Below are positions 25,988 to 34,260 of a stretch of DNA of 64,000 nt, piece by piece. The notes under the pieces were generated by a model. The model was not told the DNA's origin. It made no database searches and saw only the letters and a list, made by a program, of their open reading frames with translations. Source of the DNA: Chryseobacterium sp. BGARF1 (GTDB lineage: Bacteria; Bacteroidota; Bacteroidia; Flavobacteriales; Weeksellaceae); NCBI RefSeq assembly GCF_001677955.1, contig NZ_LELA01000065.1:1-64000 (forward strand), given 5' to 3'. A program made the translations under genes and the position numbers. How positions within the stretch are numbered: position 1 is the stretch's first letter; each line of letters begins with the position of its first letter.

Positions 25988-27190
25988 ATGAAATTTCCTA
26001 ATTGGTTTGGGCTGAAAGATAAGCCGGTTGCTATTAAAGCTACAAAAAACGTTTTTGAGATTGCTCCGAAATCTATTTCAAGAGCAAGAAAAGACATAGT
26101 TGATTGGAACAAAGTTTTACAAATGGCCATGTTAGATGAAAATCCCACCTTTTGGGGTTTGTATAACCTATTGGATGAAGTGGCGCAAGATCCATTATTA
26201 AAATCTCAGACCGAAAATAGACGTAACAAATCTTTATCTCAAACGTTTTCAATTACCGGAAAAGATGGAAAAGTGAATCCGGAAATTACAGATTTACTAC
26301 AAAATCAGATTTTTGTGAATGAAGTCAATTCAGAGATTTTAAATACTAAATTTTTAAAACATTCTGTTGGACAATGGGTTTTTGAAGATGAGCGCTTAAA
26401 ATTTAAATTGATTCCTCGACAAAATGTAAATCCTTATTCAGGATTAGTCTATCAGGATTACACAGAAGATAAATTCATAAAATATCGTGAAGTAAAAGAG
26501 TATGGTATTTGGGTTTTAGAGTTCGGAGATTCTAATTTATCTGCTGATTTCGGATTGATAAACGCTGTTGTTCCACAGGTTTTATTCAAGCGTTTTGCAC
26601 AATCATGTTGGTCAGAACTATGTGAGATTTATGGAATTCCGCCCAGGGTAATGAAAACCAATACTCAAGATAAAAGAATGCTTAATCGTGCTGAAACAAT
26701 GATGAAGGACATGGGTGCTGCAGCTTGGTTTATTATAGATGAATCAGAAAAGTTTGAATGGGCGCAAGGCGTGGCTACCAATGGAGACGTTTATAAGAAT
26801 CTGATACAACTTTGCAACAATGAGATATCTATGCCTATATCGGGTGCAATTATCGGTCAGGATACAGTAAACGGCTCTAATTCAAAAGAGAAAACCTCTC
26901 AGAATATGCTTGAGGATTTAGTACAATCAGATCTTTCATTGATTGAACAGGAGTGGAATAGTAAAATATTAAAATCATTGCAATTGATTGGTTTTATTCC
27001 TCAAGGGGAGTGGTTCTACAAATACGACAAAGCTGATGATTTAGATAAACTTTTTTCCTACACAAAAGATCTTCTAAATGCAGGAAAAGAGGTTGACAAT
27101 AATTGGATTACCGACAAATTTGGCGTTCCCATAACTGGTGAACGAGAAAATCAATCACAACAAAAACTTTCTGCAAGTTTTTTCGACTAA
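25988..27190 (+). CDS. Portal protein (DUF935, Mu gp29-like)
   Basis: The 400-aa portal has the usual features of the DUF935 family: ISRARKDIVDWNKVLQMAM, then RNKSLSQTFSITGKDG, FKRFAQSCWSELCEIYGIPPRVMKT and QLCNNEISMPISGAIIGQDTVNGSNSKEKTSQNML. It ends at TAA 27188-27190, two codons after the heptamer TTTTTTC (27178-27184). A -1 slip there would extend it by 302 residues into the MuF-like frame. Portal rings form the DNA channel of the head. Confidence 0.9.
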   Translation: MKFPNWFGLKDKPVAIKATKNVFEIAPKSISRARKDIVDWNKVLQMAMLDENPTFWGLYNLLDEVAQDPLLKSQTENRRNKSLSQTFSITGKDGKVNPEITDLLQNQIFVNEVNSEILNTKFLKHSVGQWVFEDERLKFKLIPRQNVNPYSGLVYQDYTEDKFIKYREVKEYGIWVLEFGDSNLSADFGLINAVVPQVLFKRFAQSCWSELCEIYGIPPRVMKTNTQDKRMLNRAETMMKDMGAAAWFIIDESEKFEWAQGVATNGDVYKNLIQLCNNEISMPISGAIIGQDTVNGSNSKEKTSQNMLEDLVQSDLSLIEQEWNSKILKSLQLIGFIPQGEWFYKYDKADDLDKLFSYTKDLLNAGKEVDNNWITDKFGVPITGERENQSQQKLSASFFD

Positions 27191-27230
27191 GGGCTAAAAA
27201 ACAGATTGCAGAAACATATTTTTTAGCCCT
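27178..27230 (+). promoter_or_regulatory. Probable -1 programmed frameshift signal joining portal and MuF-like frames
   Basis: The heptamer TTTTTTC (27178-27184) is read T TTT TTC in the portal frame. Five bases later a perfect 12-bp stem begins: AGGGCTAAAAAA (27190-27201) pairs with TTTTTTAGCCCT (27219-27230) around a 17-nt loop. Slippery site, 5-nt spacer and stem-loop form the standard -1 frameshift arrangement. The stem has no following T-tract as a terminator would. The -1 frame is exactly that of the next gene. Confidence 0.75.
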
Positions 27231-28092
27231 GCATGAAAATTTAGAACGGCAGTATAAGCCCTGCGATTGTGAATCTTGCAGAACTTTAAATTTAAATAGT
27301 AAATCTACACCTAAAAAGGGTTTTAAACGGGTTTTAACCACTGCTGAAAAAGCGTTTAAAAAGTTATTTGAAAGAAAAAAATACAATCCTAAAGATTTAG
27401 AAAAGGTTCAGGAATATAAAGATTTAGTTCAGGCAACAGGTGAAGTCTTTAGCGATGCAATTGTACACGAGGTTCCTGAAAAGATGAAAGAATATTTAAA
27501 AAAGGATGCTTTTGTTTTTTCAGGATTAAAAGCTCATGCGCAATTAACAGAAGCCCGCAGTTTGTTAAACGATGAAAATGGTAATATAAAACCGTACTAC
27601 AAATTTGAACAGGATATTTTAAAACTCAATGAAAAATACAATGTAACTTATCTTGAGACGGAATATGAATTTGCTGTCGCTTCGTCTCAAAGCGCTGCTA
27701 ATTGGGGCAATCTACAAGACAATACAGATAGATATTTTTTACAGTATAGAACAGCAGGAGATGAAAAAGTACGGGCGAGTCATGCACAGCTTAATAGTAC
27801 AACTTTACCCAAAGATGACCCATTTTGGTTTTCTTTTTATCCTCCCAATGGCTGGAGGTGCAGATGCGTTGCTGTTGAAGTTTTAGCTGTTGATTATAAA
27901 GTTTCAGATAGCAAAAAAGCAATTGAAATAGGTGAAAAAGCAACGACAAGTATTAATAAAGACAACAAAAATACTTTAGAAATGTTCAGGTTTAATCCGG
28001 GAATGGAAAATAAAATCTTCCCTCCCAATAATGCTTACAGTAAAGTAATAGGAGCGGAAACCGCAATTAAAAATTTAAGTTATGCAGCCTAA
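27184..28092 (+). CDS. MuF-like head morphogenesis protein, entered by -1 frameshift
   Basis: The frame is open from 27143 to 28092 and protein-like from 27184 (RLRAKKQIAETYFLALHEN, then CDCESC). It ends with the MuF/SPP1 gp7-type segment near 27700-27890: SAANWGNLQDN, RASHAQLNSTTLPKDDPFWFSFYPPNGWRCRCVAVEV. No ATG, GTG or TTG occurs in frame before ATG 27484, which would remove about the first 100 residues. A fusion made by -1 slippage would be 701 aa (399 portal plus 302 MuF). MuF proteins are minor capsid components. Independent starts at 27484 or at a rare codon remain possible. Confidence 0.75.
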   Translation, partial: RLRAKKQIAETYFLALHENLERQYKPCDCESCRTLNLNSKSTPKKGFKRVLTTAEKAFKKLFERKKYNPKDLEKVQEYKDLVQATGEVFSDAIVHEVPEKMKEYLKKDAFVFSGLKAHAQLTEARSLLNDENGNIKPYYKFEQDILKLNEKYNVTYLETEYEFAVASSQSAANWGNLQDNTDRYFLQYRTAGDEKVRASHAQLNSTTLPKDDPFWFSFYPPNGWRCRCVAVEVLAVDYKVSDSKKAIEIGEKATTSINKDNKNTLEMFRFNPGMENKIFPPNNAYSKVIGAETAIKNLSYAA

Positions 28093-28639
28093 AGAATTCA
28101 TAAAACAGGTAATGATTGATACTAAGATTAAACTTAGTGACGAGTTCGATCAAAATTTTCAAAGAAAAGCTTTCTTTGATAAGAAATGGGCAACATCGAA
28201 ATTACACAATAAAAGAGGCTCATTAATGATGCGGTCGGGGATGCTAAGAAGATCCATCCAAAGTCCAAAAACAGTTTCTAACGGCATCACTTGGAGCAGT
28301 TCACAGCCACAAGCTAAATTATTAAATGAAGGCGGAGTAATTGTCGTAACAGATAAAATGAGAAAGTTCTTTTGGGCGATGTACTACAAAACCTCAGGAG
28401 CCATGAGAAATGATGTAAAGAAAACTTCTACCAACAAAGCAAGAAACCAAAAGCTTTCGGATGAAGCTGCACAATGGAAAGCTTTGGCGCTTCAAAAAAA
28501 GGGTGCAAGAATGAATATTACTCAAAGACAGTTTTTGGGGCATCATCAGCAAGTAGATAAGATTATTAAAGAGATTATCAACCGAAACTTTCAAGAATTA
28601 AATAATGATTTTCGAAACAACTTTTTATTATACAGATAA
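28082..28639 (+). CDS. Virion morphogenesis protein (Mu gpG-like)
   Basis: A 185-aa basic protein with KKWATSKLHNKRGSLMMRSGMLRRSIQSP followed by beta segments (ITWSSSQPQAKLLNEGG), matching the gpG or HK97 gp10-type tail completion family. It overlaps the MuF-like gene by 11 bp and shares 1 bp with the next gene, as in a coupled operon. Confidence 0.75.
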   Translation: MQPKEFIKQVMIDTKIKLSDEFDQNFQRKAFFDKKWATSKLHNKRGSLMMRSGMLRRSIQSPKTVSNGITWSSSQPQAKLLNEGGVIVVTDKMRKFFWAMYYKTSGAMRNDVKKTSTNKARNQKLSDEAAQWKALALQKKGARMNITQRQFLGHHQQVDKIIKEIINRNFQELNNDFRNNFLLYR

Positions 28640-29091
28640 TGGAGACAATTTTAACAAATATCCAAAATAAAATAGCGGAAATTTCATCTTTAAAATATGT
28701 AGATGAAGATACTGGGCAACTTGATTATTATTCACCCAATTTTCCTGTGCAGTTCCCGTGCTGTCTTATTGATTTGAATGATGGTAGCTTCAGCGATATC
28801 GGACGAGATTTATCAAAAAAACCAGTAAACAGGCAAAATGGAGCTTTATCGGTTAGGCTTACACTTGCCAATATGAAGCTTACCAATACGAGTTTTAAAG
28901 CACCAAAATCGCAGAAAGATGCGGCATGGAATATATTTGGATTAATGAAAGAAATACATGAGAAACTACACGGATTTTCACCTGATGTAAATTGTACTAA
29001 GATGCTAAGAAAAACGTTTTCGAGAAGTAAAAGAGATGATGGTATACAGGAATATACAATTTATTACAGCTTTGAAGCTAATAATGTTTAA
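28639..29091 (+). CDS. Tail terminator-like protein (gp37-like)
   Basis: A 150-aa protein that closes the packaging block. It begins with a helix (ILTNIQNKIAEISSLKYVDED) and contains PVQFPCCLIDLNDGSFSDIG and a beta strand pair around GALSVRLTLANMKL, a layout common to tail terminators. Its stop overlaps the stop of the convergent leftward gene by 4 bp. Function is inferred from position and shape. Confidence 0.6.
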   Translation: METILTNIQNKIAEISSLKYVDEDTGQLDYYSPNFPVQFPCCLIDLNDGSFSDIGRDLSKKPVNRQNGALSVRLTLANMKLTNTSFKAPKSQKDAAWNIFGLMKEIHEKLHGFSPDVNCTKMLRKTFSRSKRDDGIQEYTIYYSFEANNV

Positions 29092-29318
29092 TCAAATAAA
29101 GATGGTAAAGTAACTTTTACTAATTCTTCCTCAACAGGAGTGTTGAGAATACGGTATAAAGTATCACGGGAAATGTGAAATTTAGGGTAAATAAATTCTC
29201 TATGAATAACAGTAATAGGAGTATATCGGCAATCATGCTTGTTAAACTCTTCCATTACCTGCTGATAACGAAGAAGTCTATTGCGTTTTGCCCCGATGCT
29301 TTGTTTTGTAACTGCCAT
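29088..29318 (-). CDS. Small HTH-like phage protein
   Basis: The chosen start at 29318 gives 76 aa beginning MAVTKQSIGAKRNRLLRYQQVMEEF. The pattern YPKFHISRDTLYRILNT resembles the recognition part of a small DNA-binding protein. Last gene of the leftward early block, it converges tail to tail with the packaging block. It could be a late gene activator or a modulator, but I do not recognise it. Confidence 0.55.
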   Translation of the reverse strand: MAVTKQSIGAKRNRLLRYQQVMEEFNKHDCRYTPITVIHREFIYPKFHISRDTLYRILNTPVEEELVKVTLPSLFD

Positions 29319-29385
29319 ATAACCACAAAAATAAAACAAAAAAAATCACCAAACAAGGTGATTTTCTTTTGTTGCATCAGAAAGT

Positions 29386-29850
29386 TTAAAATTGTATAAT
29401 CCAGTAATTTTCTGAGTTACCATCTTTAATCATTCTCGTGAAACGATCTTTTGGAGTATATGCATTTCCTTCTTTAATAATTTTATCTCTGTCGGCTTGA
29501 GGATCAATAAATTTGAGCCAGAATGGATAGACGGCCAAAAACGGTCCAGCAACCGATCTTAAACCCCAAGTTTCCTTTCCTTTGATTTCAAGAGCGGGAT
29601 TACCTCCTACAAAAGCTTTGTATCCTGTTACTGTGAAAGTATCTTCTTTATTGTCTGCATTAGAGAATTGAAAATATTTTCTCTTTTTATATTCTCCTGA
29701 ATCATAAAGTTTATAATTTCTTCCGGTCAGAATAACTACTTCAGCAATACGATCTGTAAATTGCAAGGAATCAAGATTTTCAAAGTGACTCACATTTTGC
29801 CCAAAGAAAAAGCCGGATATCAAGGTCAAAAGGAATAAGAGTTTTTTCAT
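29386..29850 (-). CDS. Secreted protein encoded within the prophage
   Basis: A 154-aa protein with a signal peptide typical of Chryseobacterium relatives (MKKLLFLLTLISGFFFGQ, cleavage after about residue 18). The mature part is rich in aromatic residues (RKYFQFSN, FLAVYPFWLKFIDP). No phage structural family is evident. A periplasmic host-like protein in the early region of a prophage is a typical accessory gene and may alter the cell envelope of the lysogen. Confidence 0.6.
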   Translation of the reverse strand: MKKLLFLLTLISGFFFGQNVSHFENLDSLQFTDRIAEVVILTGRNYKLYDSGEYKKRKYFQFSNADNKEDTFTVTGYKAFVGGNPALEIKGKETWGLRSVAGPFLAVYPFWLKFIDPQADRDKIIKEGNAYTPKDRFTRMIKDGNSENYWIIQF

Positions 29851-30176
29851 AGTTTGATGGATGTTAATTTTAATATAATTTTATCATCTAAAATTGCGAC
29901 AACTAAATATTCATTGTCACCAATTATTAAAGTTTCATTTTCTTTGAATATTACACCATCAACAATTAAACGTCTTTGTCTGAGGTGTTTTTCCGGTGAA
30001 TAATTTTCAGTTATGTTAAAAGTGTTTTTTGTCGATTTCTTTAATTCTTCTAAGGTTATTGTAATGTCAGATTCAAAAACGTTCACACCTGTGCGACCTT
30101 CAACAGGTTTAAAATCTAACTCTCTGCCACCCATAAATATTTTTATGTTATCCCAATTATATTTGTCATTGTTCAT
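29847..30176 (-). CDS. Small phage protein of unknown function
   Basis: A 109-aa protein. It includes NIKIFMGGRELDFKPVEGRTGVNVFESDITI and a beta-rich C-terminal half (IIGDNEYLVVAILDDKIILKL). I do not recognise the family. It overlaps the secreted protein gene by 4 bp and shares its operon. Confidence 0.55.
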   Translation of the reverse strand: MNNDKYNWDNIKIFMGGRELDFKPVEGRTGVNVFESDITITLEELKKSTKNTFNITENYSPEKHLRQRRLIVDGVIFKENETLIIGDNEYLVVAILDDKIILKLTSIKL

Positions 30177-30199
30177 AAATCAAAAATAATATATTTTTA

Positions 30200-30502
30200 T
30201 TAATCTAAGGAGGAAACGCTCAATCTTATTGCGTTAATAACCCTTTTCATTTTAACATTTTGATTTCTTTCATCAACATTTAAATAATCAGTACCTATCA
30301 TCACACCCAGTGTGAAAAATTCAGCTGCTTTTAATTCTGTATTAGGGTCTTTGGTCTTCAGAACCATTGTTGATGCATTATCTCCTTTCTCTATTGTGAT
30401 ATCGCATAGAGCTTTAATTCCCATACCCATGATGCTATCTTCAAAACATTCGAGAAGTGCATCTATTTTTTCATTTTCTGTAAGTATTCTATATTCTGCC
30501 AT
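30200..30502 (-). CDS. Small phage protein of unknown function
   Basis: A 100-aa acidic protein beginning MAEYRILTENEKIDALLECFEDSIMG. The middle has FFTLGVMIGTDYL. No recognised domain. Its place in the leftward early operon and normal codon use support it as real. Confidence 0.55.
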   Translation of the reverse strand: MAEYRILTENEKIDALLECFEDSIMGMGIKALCDITIEKGDNASTMVLKTKDPNTELKAAEFFTLGVMIGTDYLNVDERNQNVKMKRVINAIRLSVSSLD

Positions 30503-30552
30503 GTTGTAAAATTATAAAGTTGTTATTAGAAAAAAATACGGCTTTCCGTAGC

Positions 30553-30789
30553 CTATTTAATTTGTTTTAAAATTTGTTGTATTTCTTTGTCAAACACCTT
30601 TATAAAGATGTTTTCTTCGCTTTGGTTTTCGCCAGTTTTACAGGCTGTAAACGTCCAGCTTTCATGTGATGCAATTCCGTTTGGAAAGGTTTCATCTGTA
30701 AACTCCCACAACCAGCTTTTAATCTCATATCCTTTCTTCTGTAAAAACTCAAAGATTTCTGATTGAGTGAAATTAATTTCAATTTTCAT
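30553..30789 (-). CDS. Small phage protein of unknown function
   Basis: The start at 30789 (MKIEINFTQSEIFEFLQKKGYEIK) gives 78 aa and an 11-bp overlap with the previous gene. An upstream ATG at 30828 would give a 50-bp overlap and is less likely. The protein is short, with an ESWTFTACKTGEN segment. No family is recognised. Confidence 0.5.
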   Translation of the reverse strand: MKIEINFTQSEIFEFLQKKGYEIKSWLWEFTDETFPNGIASHESWTFTACKTGENQSEENIFIKVFDKEIQQILKQIK

Positions 30790-31516
30790 CTTTATTACGT
30801 TTTCGAGTTCTTCGCTTATTCTTATCATTTAATCGTATTTGGTTTTCCGCCTGTAGTATTTTTAAAACTTCCGGGTGCGAGTATTGGGATGTATTATCAA
30901 TCATAGTTTGCAATCTTTCATCATCCATTTTTTTTGCAGCTTCAGGAAGAGCTAAGAGATAAGAATCATAATCAAACAAAGGATTATCTTTTCTTATTAC
31001 TCCTGTATTTCTGCTGATTGTGGTTGTTTTTAAAAGTTTGGAAAGTTCTTCGAGTTTTTCTTTAGATTTTTCAGAATACTGATGATTTTTTACAGCATCA
31101 TTTTCCGTTCTGATTCTTTGGTTTTCTTCATTGATTCTGTTTTCATGAAAAGCATCCGTTTTTTTATCTAAATACTTATTGACCCATGAAAGTATCACAA
31201 TTGAGTCAAGTCTATATAAATCGCCAAATTCACCGCTTCTTGCCATCTTAAAAAATAACATTATATCCTCTAAACTCTCACCTGCGAATCTTTCAAATAA
31301 ATCAGACGATAAAGCAATCATTTGGTCTTCGTTGAGTTTTTTACTAACATTGACAAGATCATTGAATCTTTTTACGATTAGAAAAATCGATTTGATTAAT
31401 TCGGTCTCATTAGCTTTTTGATTGATAAGTAAAGGAGCTAAAACGCATTTTTCAATAGTTAAGCTCCTTTCAACGTTTATAAGATCAAACTTATCTTCGC
31501 TTACCAAACATTGCAT
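30779..31516 (-). CDS. Phage early protein of unknown function (DUF6633-like)
   Basis: With the start at 31516 (MQCLVSEDKFDLINVERSL) the product is 245 aa and overlaps the previous gene by 26 bp. The far upstream ATG at 31612 would overlap by 122 bp. The protein is mostly helical with a very basic end (NDKNKRRTRKRNKDEN), and may bind nucleic acid. It is paired with a protein having a replication-type C-terminal domain. The family name is tentative. Confidence 0.5.
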   Translation of the reverse strand: MQCLVSEDKFDLINVERSLTIEKCVLAPLLINQKANETELIKSIFLIVKRFNDLVNVSKKLNEDQMIALSSDLFERFAGESLEDIMLFFKMARSGEFGDLYRLDSIVILSWVNKYLDKKTDAFHENRINEENQRIRTENDAVKNHQYSEKSKEKLEELSKLLKTTTISRNTGVIRKDNPLFDYDSYLLALPEAAKKMDDERLQTMIDNTSQYSHPEVLKILQAENQIRLNDKNKRRTRKRNKDEN

Positions 31517-31955
31517 CAATCTTGTCGAACGCTCCGGAACTATTATTTCCGGTGTTGACTCTATTAATTGCGGCAAAGTGTTCTGCATACATTTTAGGAT
31601 TTTCTTTAACATTAAGAACCTGATTTATATACTTATCAAAGTTCTTTTCTCTGAAAATTGTCACAGGGTTTAAATTGGCACACATTTCAACATTTTTCTT
31701 CCATTGAATCGTTTTTAGCTGAATTACTTCCTGAATTTCGGTTATTGTGTAACCTTCTTTTAAAACCCGCTTAATACCTGCTAAATTCGATTTACCACCT
31801 CGGTGTTTATGTCCTGTTATTTGATTAAATAGATTGAGGATTTCTATTTCGGGACTTGCAATTTCTTCCATTGTTAATTTTTTTATTGGGTATATTCTAA
31901 TGGCTTCACGCTCTCCAAAAAGTACATGAAGCGGTGTCCTTCTTTTTTTTAGCAC
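31491..31955 (-). CDS. Phage protein with conserved Phg_2220-type C-terminus
   Basis: A 154-aa protein. The central part (ITEIQEVIQLKTIQWKKNVEM.. NPVTIFREKNFDKYINQVLN) matches the conserved C-terminal module found in phage replication initiation proteins. The usual N-terminal DNA-binding part is short here. It shares 1 bp with the NdpA-like gene stop. Confidence 0.6.
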   Translation of the reverse strand: MLKKRRTPLHVLFGEREAIRIYPIKKLTMEEIASPEIEILNLFNQITGHKHRGGKSNLAGIKRVLKEGYTITEIQEVIQLKTIQWKKNVEMCANLNPVTIFREKNFDKYINQVLNVKENPKMYAEHFAAINRVNTGNNSSGAFDKIDAMFGKRR

Positions 31956-32953
31956 TAACTTTCTTTTTCAAAATAAACTTTGTAAAAATTACCTTTTTCA
32001 TCTGTTCCTTTTTCTAAAAGCTTTTTATCTCCATGAATGTACAGATGAAAATTCTTGTCTAACTTGATAATGCTTTTAAAATGCTTTTGAGACTTTTTAA
32101 CCGCTGTTGTGTTGATTGGAAATTCTTCAGACACATTTATCTGCATATCCTGTTCATAATCGGTTTTAAACTCATTAAAACTGTTGATAATTTCTTTTTG
32201 TTCTAAAACTTCATTTCCAAATTCTTCGAGGTTAAATTCTTCTTTTTCATGGAAATATTTAACTGCTTTATTAAGTAAATCCGCCTGATCTGCTTTAGAA
32301 ACTTCAAACTCAACTGGAAGCTGTTTTTTGAAATAATCTTTGATGATTGCCATTGATTCTTGTGTTTGATAGTAATCATCTTCACGCTGTTTTACTTTTA
32401 AGAAATCCTCAAACCAGTAATACATATCTCCGTTTTTGTTGTTGTCAACCACTGAAAGAACATATCCGCTTTGTCCGTCTTTATTGTAGATTAAAGCTGC
32501 TTTGTCAATTTTGGCTAAACTAATACCCTGATCTACTTCTACAGGATCGTGTTGATTTGGGAATATTTTTAAAAAGGATTCTTTTTTTTCCATTTTAAAA
32601 ATTCCAATTTTATCAACATCATTTTCGTTATCAGCAGAGAAATAAACTACAAACAAATCACCTCCCTGAATACGTGGGTTTTCGGCTGCATCATAGAGTA
32701 ATCTTGCTAAATCTTTTGATTTTTGAATAAAGGCTTCTGAATCTTCAAAAACATTACTGATAGTTTTGTAAACAAGATTATTCACCAAATAAGAATCAGA
32801 GTAAAACTGGTAGGTTTCTTCACTCTTAAAAGAGCCTAAAAAGTAATTTAGTAGAAGGTCAGTTTTTGTTTCATCCAACTGAAGTAAACCGTCTGCCATA
32901 CCAGCACCTTCACCGTTTATTTTATTTCCTACTTTGTGCGCAATAATTTTCAT
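31955..32953 (-). CDS. Nucleoid-associated protein, NdpA/YejK-like
   Basis: The 332-aa protein resembles the NdpA family: LLLNYFLGSFKSEETYQFYSDSYLVNNLVYKTISNVFED, GDLFVVYFSAD, and VSEEFPINTTAVKKSQKHFKSIIKLDKNFHLYIHG at the end. NdpA binds the host nucleoid. In an early phage operon it could organise phage DNA, protect from host nucleases, or affect target choice of transposition. It follows the 138-aa gene by 6 bp. Confidence 0.7.
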   Translation of the reverse strand: MKIIAHKVGNKINGEGAGMADGLLQLDETKTDLLLNYFLGSFKSEETYQFYSDSYLVNNLVYKTISNVFEDSEAFIQKSKDLARLLYDAAENPRIQGGDLFVVYFSADNENDVDKIGIFKMEKKESFLKIFPNQHDPVEVDQGISLAKIDKAALIYNKDGQSGYVLSVVDNNKNGDMYYWFEDFLKVKQREDDYYQTQESMAIIKDYFKKQLPVEFEVSKADQADLLNKAVKYFHEKEEFNLEEFGNEVLEQKEIINSFNEFKTDYEQDMQINVSEEFPINTTAVKKSQKHFKSIIKLDKNFHLYIHGDKKLLEKGTDEKGNFYKVYFEKES

Positions 32954-32959
32954 AGTATT

Positions 32960-33376
32960 TTAATTATAATGTTGTTGTTCTGAAATATGTCCTTCAACCA
33001 ATCTACCTGCGAAATGCAAATCTCTCTGAGCATTTAAAAATGCACTATAAAGAGAATCTAATCGAGTAGAAGGAATGTCGTTAAATCGCTGATATTTTGA
33101 AGCTCTACACGCAATTGTTTTCACATATTCGGTAGTAACCGTTTTATTCATTTTTTTGAACATTCCAAAAATCGCTGCAATAACTCGTTTGCGTTTTTTA
33201 TTCAATAATTCGTTAGAATTTCTTTCGTAGAAATCACAAAGAGTATCAATTTCGTCAGGACTGAGGTTTTTTGCAGAATCAGTCCGACCATTTGTAAAAG
33301 AGCTGATTATTTCAGCTCTTTGGTTTGTCACTCCTTCTTTTGACATTAAAGTCATTAATTTTTTAAGTGTTGCCAT
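32960..33376 (-). CDS. Small helical early protein (possible GemA/gp16-like)
   Basis: A 138-aa basic helical protein. NGRTDSAKNLSPDEIDTLCDFYERNSNELL has the spacing of the GemA/gp16 family of Mu-like phages (KDLSPAEL...), followed by KRVIAAIFGMFKKM. The match is weak. It is the right size and lies at the usual distance from DUF3164 for GemA. Confidence 0.4.
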   Translation of the reverse strand: MATLKKLMTLMSKEGVTNQRAEIISSFTNGRTDSAKNLSPDEIDTLCDFYERNSNELLNKKRKRVIAAIFGMFKKMNKTVTTEYVKTIACRASKYQRFNDIPSTRLDSLYSAFLNAQRDLHFAGRLVEGHISEQQHYN

Positions 33377-33380
33377 GACT

Positions 33381-33578
33381 TTACTCTTCTAATGCATTTT
33401 TAAATTCACTTTCTAAATCATCATCAAGCGCAGCGAGTTGCGCTTCTAAATCACTAATAACATCTCCTAATACTGTTTTGAAATCTTCATTTGATAAGTG
33501 ATTGATTTTACTTTGGATAAATTCACTAATTTCAGTTGCTAATTCATCAGTTCCATAGCTATTTAATAGTATTCCCAT
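33381..33578 (-). CDS. Small acidic phage protein
   Basis: A 65-aa very acidic protein ending in LEAQLAALDDDLESEFKNALEE. No known domain. It is 16 bp from DUF3164 and 4 bp from the next gene. Small acidic early proteins are often inhibitors of host nucleases or DNA mimics, but nothing here proves that. Confidence 0.5.
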   Translation of the reverse strand: MGILLNSYGTDELATEISEFIQSKINHLSNEDFKTVLGDVISDLEAQLAALDDDLESEFKNALEE

Positions 33579-33594
33579 AATATTGTTTTGTTTG

Positions 33595-34260
33595 TTAGTC
33601 TATTGAGAATTGAAAGTTCACACGTTTAATAATACCATCGCCAAAATCCACCATTTTGTAACCTCTTGCATATCGGCTTGTCCTGATATCAATCATTGCA
33701 TCGTTAATGATATCCATTCCTTCACTGAATAATGGTGAATTTGCTTTTTCTCGCATTGTGTTAAGCTGTCGTACTTTTTTCGGCTCGTAATTTCCTTGAG
33801 CATCCGTTTTCAAGAAAATCTGAATCATTTCCATTAATACTTTTTCATTTTCTGATTCTCCAGCCAAAGAGGTCATATATTCACGGATTTTTACGATTCC
33901 TTCAGCTTCAGTTCCATTAAAAGAAGGTTTCATATTCCAACCAACTTTAATACTTGCAGAACCATCGTCAAGCGTAAAAGTGTGGCTGTCCTGTTCTCTT
34001 TTTTTATTTCCGAACACTTCAGCACGAAGCTCAATAACAGGCTCAATATTGGAGAAAAGTGTTACTATTCGATTTTCGATATCTTCACGTTTGTCTATGA
34101 AATAATCTATCTGTCCGATTACAATGTCGTTTTCTAAACCTTTGAGCAATTTTTTATCTTTTGCCAGTTTAGCTTTTTTATTTTTTTCCTCCTGTGCAAC
34201 CTGGTCCGCAATTGTTTGTTTCTGTTCCGGTGTTAATTGTGCGATGTCAATTGTTGTCAT
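33595..34260 (-). CDS. DUF3164 family protein
   Basis: The 221-aa protein belongs to DUF3164, a family nearly restricted to Mu-like phages. The N-terminal part is a charged coiled coil (LTPEQKQTIADQVAQEEKNKKAKLAKDKKLLK). Then come IKVGWNMKPSFNGTEAEGIVKIREYM and the end SRYARGYKMVDFGDGIIKRVNFQFSID. Function unknown. It marks the semi-essential early region as in Mu. Confidence 0.8.
   Translation of the reverse strand: MTTIDIAQLTPEQKQTIADQVAQEEKNKKAKLAKDKKLLKGLENDIVIGQIDYFIDKREDIENRIVTLFSNIEPVIELRAEVFGNKKREQDSHTFTLDDGSASIKVGWNMKPSFNGTEAEGIVKIREYMTSLAGESENEKVLMEMIQIFLKTDAQGNYEPKKVRQLNTMREKANSPLFSEGMDIINDAMIDIRTSRYARGYKMVDFGDGIIKRVNFQFSID

Noticed and set aside
27190..27230. Stem-loop after the portal gene as a transcription terminator
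   Set aside because: No T-run follows the stem, the frame continues through it with protein-like sequence, and the packaging genes downstream need read-through.
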